Positions 1 through 9,121 are shown, numbered from the stretch's first letter. The stretch: 64,000 nt of DNA from CAWABB01 sp963701735 (GCA_963701735.1 CAVPBI010000026.1:562203-626202), one strand, 5' to 3'. Notes: generated by a model not told the origin, from the sequence alone. A program made the numbers and translations.

Positions 1-354
1 TGCCAGGAGGGATGCCCTTCGATAGTACGCTGTCGCTTCCACTGCGCGACTTGATCGTACCATGACGTCGCCGTACAGCTTCAGTGCCTCGACGTCATCT
101 TCTTCCATAGCAAGCAACTGATCGAGGTGCTTGGTCGTCGCACCCATATTGCCCGCTTGATAGGAAAGTCGCGCAAGCTGCCGGGCTGCATCTGTCTTCC
201 TGCTCGGCGAGTTCATAGCCTCATCGAATGCTGCCATGGCAGCGGCTGTGTCACGCCTGCCCAACGCCTCCAGTCCGCGCTGATAGGCGTCCTGACACTG
301 AAGCAACGAGGGCAACAGGAAGAGCATGCCCAGAGCCCAGCATGGACGATTCAT
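1..354 (-). CDS. TPR-repeat secreted protein, N-terminal part (runs off the window)
   Basis: An open frame starts at ATG 354 and runs without a stop off the left edge (118 codons). It begins with a hydrophobic signal (Met-Asn-Arg then WALGMLFLLPSLLQC), possibly a degenerate lipobox ending in Cys20. Helical TPR-like repeats follow: YQRGLEALGRRDTAAAMAAF, then a second unit around LARLSYQAGN and a third around ALKLYGDVMV, each with the small/large spacing of tetratricopeptide repeats. TPR proteins usually act as scaffolds in the periplasm or outer membrane. The partner is unknown because the C-terminus is missing. The frame is invisible to a stop-to-stop search limited to the window because it has no stop codon here. 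Confidence 0.7.
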   Translation of the reverse strand, partial: MNRPCWALGMLFLLPSLLQCQDAYQRGLEALGRRDTAAAMAAFDEAMNSPSRKTDAARQLARLSYQAGNMGATTKHLDQLLAMEEDDVEALKLYGDVMVRSSRAVEATAYYRRASLLA

Positions 355-878
355 GGTCACCTCGCTCAGAAGGGGTGAATGTTCAAGTATTGGTTCTCTT
401 TGTTCTTTCGGTCTCTATAGTGGTGGTAGAGCCGGGATTCGTATCCTTTGTCAATGGGCCCTTTTGTATCATGGGCCGGGCTGTTCCGTATCGACTCCTG
501 TGTGAGGTCAAGCGAGACCTGTCGGCGATCCCAATGAATCCCCTGTGTCCACGCGGTGAAACGAGAATTCTCCTCAGCGGAAGCCAATTCCTCGTGTCCA
601 TAATCAAATATCCCATTGACTTCAGACTTCTAAGCATGAGTTCGTTCTCCCATCATATGTGCGGAACGTGGCCGCTCATGAGGTGCGAGCGTGCCAACGG
701 TTCCCGCGTTCGCCTAGCGTCGGCAGCCCCTTGGAGCGTCGTCGGATGGAGCGCGCTGCGCGAATCGACATGCTCGATACGGATTCCAGGAAGGCACCAA
801 GTGCAATCTACGATGGCAGCAGGGCTGGATGACGGAGGACCAGGACTATATCCACTCGCACCCCCCAGCCCCCCGCCG
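355..878. other. Intergenic stretch, nothing recognised
   Basis: About 520 bases between the TPR gene start and the trehalose gene stop. Short ORFs on both strands show no protein-like composition. I saw no tRNA, IS end or clear terminator. The promoter of the leftward TPR gene should lie in its left part. Confidence 0.4.
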
Positions 879-3191
879 TCATTGCGATCTCAATCCTTTC
901 GTGAAGCGTGCTAGCGATCGAAGCGCTCTCGTGACCGTACCCCCGTAATTCTCATCTCCATGAGAGACCGTCGTCAGCATGGTGAGCACCCGGTGGACTT
1001 CTTCGACATCCCTGCAATTGTATTTCGCGTAACTGTGTGCCCCCCCAACTTTGATGGAATGTGCCCAGTCAGGTAAGACTGCGAAGAGGTCTTCATCGGT
1101 TTTGTCGTCGCCGATGGCGAGGATGAAGTCAAATCCCCCTTCAGCCAGCATTTCCCGCGCAATGGTTCCTTTGTTAATGCCCGCGACCCGGATTTCGATC
1201 GCCTTGTTGGCCTGCATGACCTGGACATCTACATTTCCTGTCAGCGCATTGAGATTGTCCACCAACTCATGCGCAAACGGCTCCCCCTGCTCGGCATCAG
1301 CGCCCCGGTAATGCCATACGAGTGAATACTCCTTTTCTTCGACAGTCGCACCGGGTAGTCGATCTGCAAAGAGGTGAAGTATCGGCAGCAGTTGGCGCTT
1401 CCAGTCTCCGGGGATAGCCTTCACGGAACGCCAGTCGCTCCTCGCCTTTCGTGAAAGGAACCCGTGCTCGGCCACGAGATGAATGGGCAGAGCCTCAAAC
1501 CAGCGCTCAAGCGTCTGTCGATCCCTTCCGCTGACAATCACCACGTAGTTGGCAGGATCGTCAGCCAGCCTTTGCACAAGCGCAAGCACCTTGTGGCCAG
1601 GTCGCGCCAATGCATGATCACGGACGAAAGGCACAAGTGTGCCATCGTAGTCCAGGAGAACGAGTCGCTTCCGACTGTTTCTATACTCGTCGAGGAGGGT
1701 CTTGCGTGCCCCGGCGGATAGCCGCTGGGTTTCGAGCTTCCTTTTCGCTTCGACAGTACCGAGCGTCGCCTGCACGAAGTCGTTGGCCCAGCGATAAACC
1801 GTGTAGCGCTGCAGGCGGGCTTGCATGATCCGCAACCGCCGTGCCTGCTCTTCAGGTGGGATGTTCAATGCCGCTGCGATCGAAGCAGCAATCTCACCAC
1901 AGTGGTTGGGGTTGACAAGAACAGCTTCACCCAACTCTTTTGCCGCCCCCGCCATTTCACTCAGAATAAGAACACCGCTACCGCCGGTCCGGGCTGCAAG
2001 GTACTCCTTCGCTACGAGATTCATTCCGTCCCGCAGCGGTGTCACCATTGCCACATCGCTGACCGCATAAAGCGCCACAAGGGAAATGAACGGCACGTAC
2101 CGGTATTGATAGACCACCGGCGTCCATCCAATGGTTCCGTATCTGCCATTGATCCGCCCGACATGCTCTTCAACCTGGCGCTTCATCAGATCGTATTGGT
2201 CGACACCGATTCGTGACGGCACCACGACCAATGCCAGCACAATCTTTCCGTGCCACTGAGGATTCTGCTCCAGAAAGAGGTCGTAACCCTGAAGGCGATT
2301 GAGAATCCCTTTCGTGTAATCAAGTCTGTCTGCAGAAAGGATGATCCGGGCATCGCCCAGAGATGTACGGAGGCGGGACACTTCGGCCTGAACATCCGGG
2401 GATGAGGCCGCGGTCGAGAACCGCTCGTAGTCGATGCCCATCGGAAAGGTGTTGGCGCGGACAGTTCTTTCCGGAAGAAGGATTTGCCCGATGTTATTCC
2501 CATGCCCCAGAATGCGCAGGACGCTTTGCAGGAAATGCTGCGTGTACTCGTAGGTATGAAATCCGACCAGATCCGCACCCATGAGGCCGTCAAGAATCTC
2601 CTTTCGCCAGGTACTCGGCAGCAGCCGGAAGATCTCATACGAGGGGAACGGAATGTGAAGGAAGAAACCGATGTGGACGGCCGGCATTCCTTCTTTCAAG
2701 AGACGCGGGAGCAGCATCAAGTGGTAGTCGTGAATCCAGACGAGGTCGCCCGGTCTGAGGATGGTGACGAGCGCATCACGGAATTTCTCGTTGACGGCCT
2801 TGTAGGTTTGCCACATCGTTTGATCATACGCCGTAAACGAGGGAAAGGAGTGGAAGAGCGGCCAGATGGTTTTGTTGCAGAAGCCCAGATAGAACTGGTC
2901 CATGTCCCCTTCCGAGAGGAACACCGGGACGGAATGGTATTGTTTCAACGCACTTCCGCTTACTTCTTGTTGTGCCTCCGGCTCGACCGTTGCTCCTGGC
3001 CAACCGACCCAGATGTATTCTGCCGGACCATTCGGATCAGACCCCACCGAGGACAGATAGGAGGAGAGTCCGGTCACGAGGCCCCCTGTCGTCTCGCGGA
3101 ATTCGTACCGTCCGTCTCCGCGTGCGACAGAAAAGGGGAGACGATTCGACACAATGACGAGTCGCCGATGCTTTGTGGATGAACTCTTCAT
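879..3191 (-). CDS. otsAB: Bifunctional trehalose-6-phosphate synthase / trehalose-6-phosphate phosphatase
   Basis: A 770-residue fusion of a GT20 OtsA-type synthase (about residues 10-480) and a HAD-type OtsB phosphatase (about 510-750). Synthase signatures include SNRLPFS, TGGLVTGL, WIHDYHLMLLP, FFLHIPFPSYE, SADRLDYTKG and PLRDGMNLVAKEY. The phosphatase has HAD motif I DYDGTLVPF, motif II VIVSGRD and motif III/IV GDDKTDEDLF. The protein would condense UDP- or GDP-glucose with glucose-6-P and dephosphorylate the product to trehalose in the cytoplasm. Such fusions are known in bacteria and eukaryotes, and the length is typical. The gene follows the treT-like gene by 22 bases on the same strand, so the two are probably co-transcribed. 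Confidence 0.95.
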   Translation of the reverse strand: MKSSSTKHRRLVIVSNRLPFSVARGDGRYEFRETTGGLVTGLSSYLSSVGSDPNGPAEYIWVGWPGATVEPEAQQEVSGSALKQYHSVPVFLSEGDMDQFYLGFCNKTIWPLFHSFPSFTAYDQTMWQTYKAVNEKFRDALVTILRPGDLVWIHDYHLMLLPRLLKEGMPAVHIGFFLHIPFPSYEIFRLLPSTWRKEILDGLMGADLVGFHTYEYTQHFLQSVLRILGHGNNIGQILLPERTVRANTFPMGIDYERFSTAASSPDVQAEVSRLRTSLGDARIILSADRLDYTKGILNRLQGYDLFLEQNPQWHGKIVLALVVVPSRIGVDQYDLMKRQVEEHVGRINGRYGTIGWTPVVYQYRYVPFISLVALYAVSDVAMVTPLRDGMNLVAKEYLAARTGGSGVLILSEMAGAAKELGEAVLVNPNHCGEIAASIAAALNIPPEEQARRLRIMQARLQRYTVYRWANDFVQATLGTVEAKRKLETQRLSAGARKTLLDEYRNSRKRLVLLDYDGTLVPFVRDHALARPGHKVLALVQRLADDPANYVVIVSGRDRQTLERWFEALPIHLVAEHGFLSRKARSDWRSVKAIPGDWKRQLLPILHLFADRLPGATVEEKEYSLVWHYRGADAEQGEPFAHELVDNLNALTGNVDVQVMQANKAIEIRVAGINKGTIAREMLAEGGFDFILAIGDDKTDEDLFAVLPDWAHSIKVGGAHSYAKYNCRDVEEVHRVLTMLTTVSHGDENYGGTVTRALRSLARFTKGLRSQ

Positions 3192-3213
3192 AACGGGCTC
3201 CTTGTCTCCCCGG

Positions 3214-4434
3214 CTACTCCAGATACGTCACATCTCCATGATGCGCCATGGAGAGGAAGAGGAGCAGATAGTCTTTGATATGGCGCGTAATCAGGAAGTT
3301 GTTCTTGATATGCTCTCGCCCGTTTTCCCCGAGGCGGCGTGCGTATTCCGGCTCATTGATCAGGTGCTTGATCCATTGGGCCGTCCCTTCGATCGAATGC
3401 GTCAGGATACCCGAATATTTGTGTGCGATCTGAAGAGGGATGCCGCCCACGGCACCTGCGATCACCGGGCGCGACTTCCAGAGAGCCTCTGCGACCGTCA
3501 GCCCGAATCCTTCGCGAAGGGATTTCTGGAGAACGACGGTCGAGCCACGCTGGAGAGCGTTGATCTCGATGTCGCTCGAGGGAGGCAGGAAGATGACGTG
3601 GATATCCTTGTCTTTCTCCGCCTCCTCTTGTACTTGTCGCATGAGGGCCGGACCCTCCGGGTCGTCCGTCGCACCACCTCCTGCGAGTATAAGTTGACAA
3701 TCCGTGCGCCTCCGCGCAATCCGGAACGCCTTGATCACACCGATAGGATCTTTGAGAAAATCGAACCTCGAGACCTGGGTCACCACCGGACGCGACCGGT
3801 CAATCCCGAAGCGCTCAAACACCTCGTCGACCTCCCGCTCGGTGAGATCCCGGTTCTTGTCGCTGAGCGGATCAATGGACGGGGAAATCAGCACCTGAGG
3901 GATCGGGAGGGACCGTCCGAAAGCCGGTGCCGAAAACACGGCCGCATCATATTGGCGCACGTACTGCTCAAGAAACTTCCAGAGGTGCTTGTCGGGCTGT
4001 GAGAAATCAATATGGCACCGCCAGATCCAGTACCTTCCCCGAGCGGGTCGCTCCGTTACCAGGACAAGTGGCTGAGGATCATGCACAAATACGACGTCCC
4101 CGAATTGCATCTCTGCGGCGTTCCGACGGTTCACCTCGATAAAGTGATCCAATTCTCCCTGGCTGATATCCACCGGAACGCCATGCAGGGCGTTGTGGAA
4201 CTTTTTGGTGACAACGAAGAAGCGCTCGTCTCCTTTGATGACATCCCACCTCGCATCAACCCCCAGCTGTTTGAGAAGCGGAATCATCCTGCTCAAGATT
4301 TCCGCGACCCCACCTCCTACGGCGGTCGAATTGATGTTCTGGACCGCTATCCCGCGGAGATGTCCGGCAAGGTGGAAAAGCTCTTCAATTGCCGCAGGGC
4401 CGACAACGGCCCCGTAATCTTCAATCGCTGACAT
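3214..4434 (-). CDS. treT: TreT-like trehalose synthase (GT4 glycosyltransferase)
   Basis: 406 residues with a GT4 (GT-B fold) architecture. The N-terminal part carries INSTAVGGGVAEILSRM and VVFVHDPQP. The C-terminal nucleotide-binding part has VSRFDFLKDP, LILAGGGATDDPEG, VVLQKSLREGFGLTVAEALW and GGIPLQI. This arrangement matches TreT, which makes trehalose in one step from NDP-glucose and glucose, reversibly. The start overlaps the stop of the upstream DUF5752 gene by 14 bases, suggesting translational coupling. Together with the OtsAB fusion the cell has two trehalose routes in one operon. TreT can also run toward trehalose breakdown, so the direction here is open. A related NDP-sugar transferase is the main alternative. 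Confidence 0.85.
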   Translation of the reverse strand: MSAIEDYGAVVGPAAIEELFHLAGHLRGIAVQNINSTAVGGGVAEILSRMIPLLKQLGVDARWDVIKGDERFFVVTKKFHNALHGVPVDISQGELDHFIEVNRRNAAEMQFGDVVFVHDPQPLVLVTERPARGRYWIWRCHIDFSQPDKHLWKFLEQYVRQYDAAVFSAPAFGRSLPIPQVLISPSIDPLSDKNRDLTEREVDEVFERFGIDRSRPVVTQVSRFDFLKDPIGVIKAFRIARRRTDCQLILAGGGATDDPEGPALMRQVQEEAEKDKDIHVIFLPPSSDIEINALQRGSTVVLQKSLREGFGLTVAEALWKSRPVIAGAVGGIPLQIAHKYSGILTHSIEGTAQWIKHLINEPEYARRLGENGREHIKNNFLITRHIKDYLLLFLSMAHHGDVTYLE

Positions 4435-5062
4435 AGTCCTCCGTAAGTCTGATTACTGCCTTCCGCAATCCTTCCAGCGTATAGGAATAGGGGTCGAGAG
4501 CCTGGATTGCTTTCGCCAGCTCGGGATATCCGGTATCGCGAATCCAGATAGAAAAATCGTTGTTTCCCAGTTCCGGACGCATGCGCGCGTCGAACATGTG
4601 GTAGTAGATTGCATTGATGCTTATCCGTTCCAGTATATCTCGGAACTCCCGGAGATCGGTTGCCACATAAGGGGTCGGGAAAGCAAACGTCTGACAAGAC
4701 ATAAAATGAAATTCCTCGCCTCGGGGGCAGTCGATCTTTCGCTCGGCTGCCTGCAGATATTCCTCCAGCAATGACACAAAACGGCCCCGGATCTCTTCAA
4801 TGCTGACAAATTGCATGATATCGATGCTCGCAAGGCGCTCTCCCAGGATGTCATCGTTCAGGACATTGGTCACCCAGTACGCGAAATCGTTGGGAGGCTC
4901 CGGGGAGAGATAGTGGTGCTGTTGAAGAAACCGGTGCGTGTGGTAATAGACGGACATCTCAGGTACTTCGCGGAGTCCGGCATAGAGCTCCGCAGCGTTC
5001 TTGGCCTTCCGCCCGAGCAGCAATGCCAGGTCTGACTTCGTCATGAACTGAAACGCGCTCAT
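4421..5062 (-). CDS. DUF5752 family protein, trehalose-operon partner
   Basis: 213 residues without signal or membrane segment, so probably cytoplasmic. Segments such as VYYHTHRFLQQHHYLSPEPP, NDFAYWVTNVLNDD and NAIYYHMFDARMR fit DUF5752, a family of unknown function rich in His, Tyr and acidic residues. The C-terminal 14 bases of coding sequence overlap the TreT-like gene, and the gene is first in the three-gene operon DUF5752 - treT - otsAB. The coupling implies a structural or regulatory role with TreT. No catalytic motif is evident. Confidence 0.7.
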   Translation of the reverse strand: MSAFQFMTKSDLALLLGRKAKNAAELYAGLREVPEMSVYYHTHRFLQQHHYLSPEPPNDFAYWVTNVLNDDILGERLASIDIMQFVSIEEIRGRFVSLLEEYLQAAERKIDCPRGEEFHFMSCQTFAFPTPYVATDLREFRDILERISINAIYYHMFDARMRPELGNNDFSIWIRDTGYPELAKAIQALDPYSYTLEGLRKAVIRLTEDYVSD

Positions 5063-5344
5063 ATGCTACCCCTCTCGGTTGGTCAATGGAGACCTTTCGT
5101 TGATGCCACGTCTCCCCGGGTTTGCAGCTCCTCTGCTTTGCGCGCGCATTCTCTCAAACCGGGAGCGGAAGGTCCATGCGTCGTTTCGAGAAGCCGGGAT
5201 GACTGCAGAACCGAAGCTCTCTGCACATAAAATGAAGAGCTGGTCCGGGTTCCCTTCAGTCTGTCGTCGATAGAAATGTGGCATCGGCCCGGTATTTCTG
5301 TGTGGCCTCTGCGGGAGTGCAATGGAGCCCGGCGGATGCGCCGG

Positions 5345-5686
5345 TCAGGTAACGGGAGGGGCGCGACCGGGAGAGGCGGAGCCGAAATGCTCTACACAGA
5401 GGAGGGAGACCTGGAGCGATACATGATCCCCAGAACGTCCTCGATTGTGCGTCAGTTCACTCGCGATCGCCGAGAGTTGATCGAGAGTGAAGATTTTCAC
5501 GAGAGGCAGGTGCCGGCGGGGAGTCCAGCTGGGGCGAGGTGCTTCTTTCGTCTGGCCGGTGGCCCTTTGCACGACCGGGACGCCGGACCCGACCGGCGGG
5601 ATCATGACGGGCAAAGAAATCCCGTAGGCTGCCGCATAATAGACAATCGCCAGCAGAATGGTCGCTATGGATCTCCGGTGTGACAA
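5345..5686 (-). CDS. Small membrane-anchored protein, RRHxPLxK family (copy 1)
   Basis: 113 residues from a TTG start at 5684-5686 with a purine-rich AGAGAGG stretch upstream. Residues 7-30 form one hydrophobic helix (ATILLAIVYYAAAYGISLPV). A Pro/Gly-rich linker with GSG follows, then the element PRRHLPLVK. The same order (N-terminal helix, GSG, RRH-x-PL-x-K) occurs in the gene at 7457-7813, so the two probably form a small paralogous family flanking the ClC gene. Function unknown; one membrane pass with a soluble tail on either side is all that can be inferred. The C-terminal third looks less constrained and the true end could differ. Confidence 0.4.
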   Translation of the reverse strand: MSHRRSIATILLAIVYYAAAYGISLPVMIPPVGSGVPVVQRATGQTKEAPRPSWTPRRHLPLVKIFTLDQLSAIASELTHNRGRSGDHVSLQVSLLCVEHFGSASPGRAPPVT

Positions 5687-5768
5687 GCAAGCCTCTCTAT
5701 GAAAACTAGGACACTGCGTTAGAAAGTCAAGGGAATCTCACCCCGGAGGGCAAATAAACTGAACGAAT

Positions 5769-7121
5769 CTATCCTTTGGGTTTCTTCCGCAGTCTCCGGA
5801 CAATGCTTCTCCCCACTCCCACGACCGATTGGTCCCGTGTTGTGATCGTCACTTCGGTCGATTCCTCCACCGTCTTTCCGAGATCCGGTTTGAAAGAAGC
5901 CGACTTGGCGATTGCAAGGATCTGACTTGGGTACACGCTTCTGTGCCCGACGATAAGGAAACTGACGATGCATGTTACGGCGGCATATGGGCTAAGCGTC
6001 GCGCCGGAGAGTTCAATCGCCATGACGCTTGCCGAAATCGGAGTATTTGCACAACCAGCCAGGGTCCCCACCATTCCCAGCGCCGCCCCTGTCGCCGGGT
6101 CCAGGACGAATGTGCCCGCAAGAAAGCTCCCTGCGGTTGCACCAATGAAGAAGATCGGAGTGACAATTCCCCCGCTTCCCCCAAACGAGAGAGTAATCGC
6201 GGTGGCAACCATCTTGACGAACGGATCATATCCCGTCCCCACGCTTGTTCCGTTTAGCATAGACTCCACCGTCGTGAGTCCCAATCCGAGATACCTGTCG
6301 CCAAGGAGGAGCGTCAGGAGCAACAGGGCGCCGCCAAGCAAGCCCTTCAATGGAGACCACCAGCGGATTCGGTCCGACACCCGTTCTGCAAGCTTGAGCA
6401 CTTCGATGAACACGTACGAGACGAGGCCAAATGCCACGCCTCCAAGAACAACTTTGAAGAAGAAGAGTTCGCTGAACGTTGGGATGAAACTGATGGGGTG
6501 ATGAAAATACGTTGTCCCAAGGGCCGTGGAAATCTGATACCCAACGATGCCGGCCACAAACGACGGGAAGAGTACGGCATACTGTAGTTGACCAATCGCG
6601 AGGACCTCGACTCCGAAGAGCGCTCCGGCCACTGGTGTGCCGAAGACCGTTGAGAACCCCGCGCTAACCCCACAAATGACGAGCTTCTTTCTGTCGGTCT
6701 CATCGAACCGAAATAGGCCCGCAAGGACCGATGAAATACCGGCCCCAATCTGAGCGCATGGCCCTTCCTTCCCGGCAGATCCCCCCGATGCAAGGGTGAC
6801 TACTGTTGCCAGAAGCTTGACGGGAACAACGAGCGGCTTGATGATGCCGCCACGTTGATGAATTGCCTCAATGACCTTCTCGGTCCCATGGCCCTTCGCA
6901 TCGGGAGCGAGGTATTGGACAGTGAGTGCAGATAGGAACAACGCAACAGGCAGAAGAGCGTAGTGATAAGGGATGCCGTGAAGACCGTCAGTCGTCAATT
7001 GCAGGCACCAGAGGAACAGGGCCGTTGACCCGCCAACAAGGACGCCGACCACGGAAGCAAGCGCAAACCACTTTACAACACTCACGACCAGAATAGACGT
7101 CTCGGTCAATCGCTTTCTCAT
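5769..7121 (-). CDS. ClC-family chloride/proton antiporter
   Basis: 450 residues with about ten to twelve hydrophobic segments. ClC signatures are present: GSAGKEGPCAQIGAGISS contains the GKEGP motif with the gating glutamate, and GGIVTPIFFIGATAGS corresponds to the GxFxP anion-binding motif. There is no CBS pair after the membrane domain; the protein ends in a short basic tail. Prokaryotic ClCs of this size are Cl-/H+ exchangers or, with changes, F- exporters. The position between trehalose synthesis and a cation/proton antiporter suggests ion and osmotic balance. The gene is divergent from the small genes at 7457 onward. Confidence 0.92.
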   Translation of the reverse strand: MRKRLTETSILVVSVVKWFALASVVGVLVGGSTALFLWCLQLTTDGLHGIPYHYALLPVALFLSALTVQYLAPDAKGHGTEKVIEAIHQRGGIIKPLVVPVKLLATVVTLASGGSAGKEGPCAQIGAGISSVLAGLFRFDETDRKKLVICGVSAGFSTVFGTPVAGALFGVEVLAIGQLQYAVLFPSFVAGIVGYQISTALGTTYFHHPISFIPTFSELFFFKVVLGGVAFGLVSYVFIEVLKLAERVSDRIRWWSPLKGLLGGALLLLTLLLGDRYLGLGLTTVESMLNGTSVGTGYDPFVKMVATAITLSFGGSGGIVTPIFFIGATAGSFLAGTFVLDPATGAALGMVGTLAGCANTPISASVMAIELSGATLSPYAAVTCIVSFLIVGHRSVYPSQILAIAKSASFKPDLGKTVEESTEVTITTRDQSVVGVGRSIVRRLRKKPKG

Positions 7122-7456
7122 GGTCTCATGCGTGCCGGACTGTGAGAGGGGACCCTCTAACGATACAAAACTGAAATGGCATCGTCAATGAATTTCATGG
7201 GTCGAATCCTGAATGTCCCAAAACTTGATACGCTGATTTCGAACCCACGAACATACGGTAGGTATTCGCCATGACCCCACCCTCGTCCTGCTTGACGCTG
7301 GGGAGTCTTTGACAACGCCTGCGGTTTTATTTCCCGCATGCCGGGGGATGAATGGGGGCACCCTACTCCGTGGAGTGAACAAATCCTCGTAAACGCTTGA
7401 CTATGCATGCGGCAATGCTCATATTTTACCAGAGAGAGCGAACGCCGATCAATCAA
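7122..7456. other. Divergent intergenic region between ClC and small-protein genes
   Basis: About 335 bases between oppositely oriented starts, so it should hold promoters for both directions. No recognised operator, riboswitch or IS end was seen. The short ORFs inside it are not protein-like. Confidence 0.4.
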
Positions 7457-7813
7457 ATGCGAAGCATTCGTAATACTGTTCTGTCGACGATAGTTGCTTT
7501 CCTCGTTGGCGCGTACCTGTCAACGTGGTCGGCCGCGCTCATCCATTCTCTCGTCTTTCCGGCTATGGGTTCGGGCCCCACAACCCTCACGGCATCATCG
7601 ACACCCTCGAAGGAAAAACCACAGGTTAGCATCACACAGCGGCGTCACATGCCGTTGGCCAAGACCATCTCCGTTGTTGCTCCGCCGCCTTCAACTGCCA
7701 AGTATCACGGACTACTTCAACGGAGCGTCGGCGCAATAAGCCTTTGCAGCAATTCCCTTCCCCCTCACCCTTCACTCTCTCCTCACGCTGGACGGTCTCC
7801 TCCAGCCTGCTGA
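7457..7813 (+). CDS. Small membrane-anchored protein, RRHxPLxK family (copy 2)
   Basis: 118 residues from ATG 7457. One N-terminal hydrophobic helix (LSTIVAFLVGAYLSTWSAAL) is followed by a GSG-containing linker and ITQRRHMPLAK, closely matching the order and core of the protein at 5345-5686. Beyond about residue 90 the sequence becomes Ser/Pro-rich and may be non-functional read-through. The ribosome-binding site is weak, and an upstream in-frame start at 7397 is possible. Function unknown. The shared motif is the best reason to regard it as a real gene. Confidence 0.38.
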   Translation: MRSIRNTVLSTIVAFLVGAYLSTWSAALIHSLVFPAMGSGPTTLTASSTPSKEKPQVSITQRRHMPLAKTISVVAPPPSTAKYHGLLQRSVGAISLCSNSLPPHPSLSPHAGRSPPAC

Positions 7814-7938
7814 AGATGTTCCGTAGCAATTCGTAGGATTACGTGTCAATGCGCCGTACTCACCCTGGTGCAGGGTGAGGAGGTCACATTGGCACGCTTC
7901 TCCCCCTGAGTAAATCGAAAAGAACGGAGTCTTCTGCA

Positions 7939-8076
7939 ATGGCAACTTTTGAAAAGCAATCGATAGACCCCCAGGTCTCCCAGACGGCGGGCTTCCCATG
8001 GCAATTTCGCTTTGTCATGATCGTCATCGCCGCAGGTGTACTCGGCCTGATTGCCAAGGTACTGGGACTTTTCTAG
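7939..8076 (+). CDS. 45-residue membrane microprotein, AGFPW family (copy 1)
   Basis: Starts at ATG 7939 and ends at TAG 8076. A short polar N-terminus (ATFEKQSIDPQVSQT) is followed by AGFPWQF and one transmembrane helix ending in KVLGLF. The C-terminal half of the protein at 8666-8944 has the same plan (AGFPWSF, one helix, KVVGAM), so both are likely real and paralogous. Single-helix microproteins often modulate larger transporters, and this one lies between a ClC and a CPA2 antiporter; a partner role is inference only. Confidence 0.55.
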   Translation: MATFEKQSIDPQVSQTAGFPWQFRFVMIVIAAGVLGLIAKVLGLF

Positions 8077-8190
8077 TCTAATAGTGTCTCGGGGGCCTCC
8101 CTGGACAATTGCCTACGCGCGTTAGTCTGACGGGACAAGTGTCCGGACGGAAAAGGACAGGAATCAGGACTACTGAGGGAGAATCGTCGA

Positions 8191-8538
8191 GTGCTCCGTC
8201 TTCTGACAAGGATGCTACTTGCTCTGCTGTTGTCACTGGCTGTCTCGCGTGCTAACTCGGAAAGTCTGCGCGCGACCATTCCTCTTCCCGTTGCCTCGGA
8301 CAAAACAAGTGTAGTCCAGGATTGTGGGCATGCGAAGGAGGGGACGAAGGATTCGTTCGCTCAGGGGAGGAATACCAAGGCGATTCACCAGTTCGCGCCG
8401 ACGCCAACCGTCCCATTCCGAGTTTCAATCCCTGAGTATTCCGGTGCATTTGCGGTTTGTTCCCATTTGAAGTACGCGCTTTTCTACTCCTCATTCTACT
8501 ACTCTTCATTCTGTAACAAGGCGCCACCCACGACATAA
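8191..8538 (+). CDS. Hypothetical secreted protein
   Basis: 115 residues from GTG 8191. The N-terminus LLTRMLLALLLSLAVSRANS looks like a signal peptide with a cleavage site near SRANS. The rest has no recognised domain and ends in a Tyr/Ser/Phe-rich segment. It sits in the small-membrane-protein gene string and in the same orientation. The signal-like start is the only support, and it could be a chance ORF. Confidence 0.3.
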   Translation: MLRLLTRMLLALLLSLAVSRANSESLRATIPLPVASDKTSVVQDCGHAKEGTKDSFAQGRNTKAIHQFAPTPTVPFRVSIPEYSGAFAVCSHLKYALFYSSFYYSSFCNKAPPTT

Positions 8539-8665
8539 TCTCCTTCGTTATACTCCCTTGATCCCTTGGGCGCACATCGAAGTTCAACCAAGCATTGATC
8601 CAACTCGGTTGTGGATTCAATGACGTGCGTCCGGTGGATTATCCCATTGGTGCCGATAGGAGACT

Positions 8666-8944
8666 ATGCATATGGCACACCATCATCATGCACCTCATCA
8701 TCCCCACTCAGAGGGGAAGGAGCCCCGGGATTTCAATATTCACTTAGTAGCTGCAGGGAAACCTGAACTCAATCGCTCTTCGCACGCCGTGGAGGGGCCA
8801 AGAGAGAATGCGCCGCTCCATGAGAAGCGGGAGAGTTTTCTCGATCATCGCATCGCGGGTTTTCCGTGGTCATTCGTTCTCGTAGTGTCTGTCATCATGC
8901 TTGGCGTGTTGCTGATGGTACTCAAGGTCGTAGGTGCAATGTGA
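8666..8944 (+). CDS. His-rich small membrane protein, AGFPW family (copy 2)
   Basis: 92 residues from ATG 8666 (or ATG 8672) behind a TAGGAG ribosome-binding site. The N-terminus is very His-rich (HMAHHHHAPHHPHSE), a potential metal-binding tail. A polar middle follows, then AGFPWSF and a single C-terminal membrane helix ending in KVVGAM. The AGFPW-helix-KV[LV]G plan repeats that of the microprotein at 7939-8076. Topology suggests a soluble His-rich domain on one side of the inner membrane. Function unknown; neighbouring transporters suggest a metal- or ion-linked accessory. Confidence 0.6.
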   Translation: MHMAHHHHAPHHPHSEGKEPRDFNIHLVAAGKPELNRSSHAVEGPRENAPLHEKRESFLDHRIAGFPWSFVLVVSVIMLGVLLMVLKVVGAM

Positions 8945-9052
8945 CACCCTACAGACTTCCACAGCAACGATGGATAAGACTGGCGCCTGGCAATCGACAC
9001 ACCACGGCAACAACTATCACGGGTCCTCTACCTGTTCCATGTGGAGGCTCAA

Positions 9053-9121
9053 GTGACCTATGCAACAGATAGTTTCCTGTTCGCCGAGGGCTGGGGACTT
9101 CATCAACACTACGGGGACTAA
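9053..9121 (+). CDS. Possible 22-codon leader ORF before the antiporter
   Basis: A GTG codon at 9053 follows a strong GGAGG five bases upstream. The frame encodes 22 residues (VTYATDSFLFAEGWGLHQHY then Gly-Asp) and stops three bases before the antiporter ATG at 9125. The arrangement is typical of translational coupling or a regulatory leader peptide. The same frame stays open upstream of the GTG for 25 more codons without another start, so it may instead be the end of a decayed gene. Confidence 0.25.
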   Translation: MTYATDSFLFAEGWGLHQHYGD

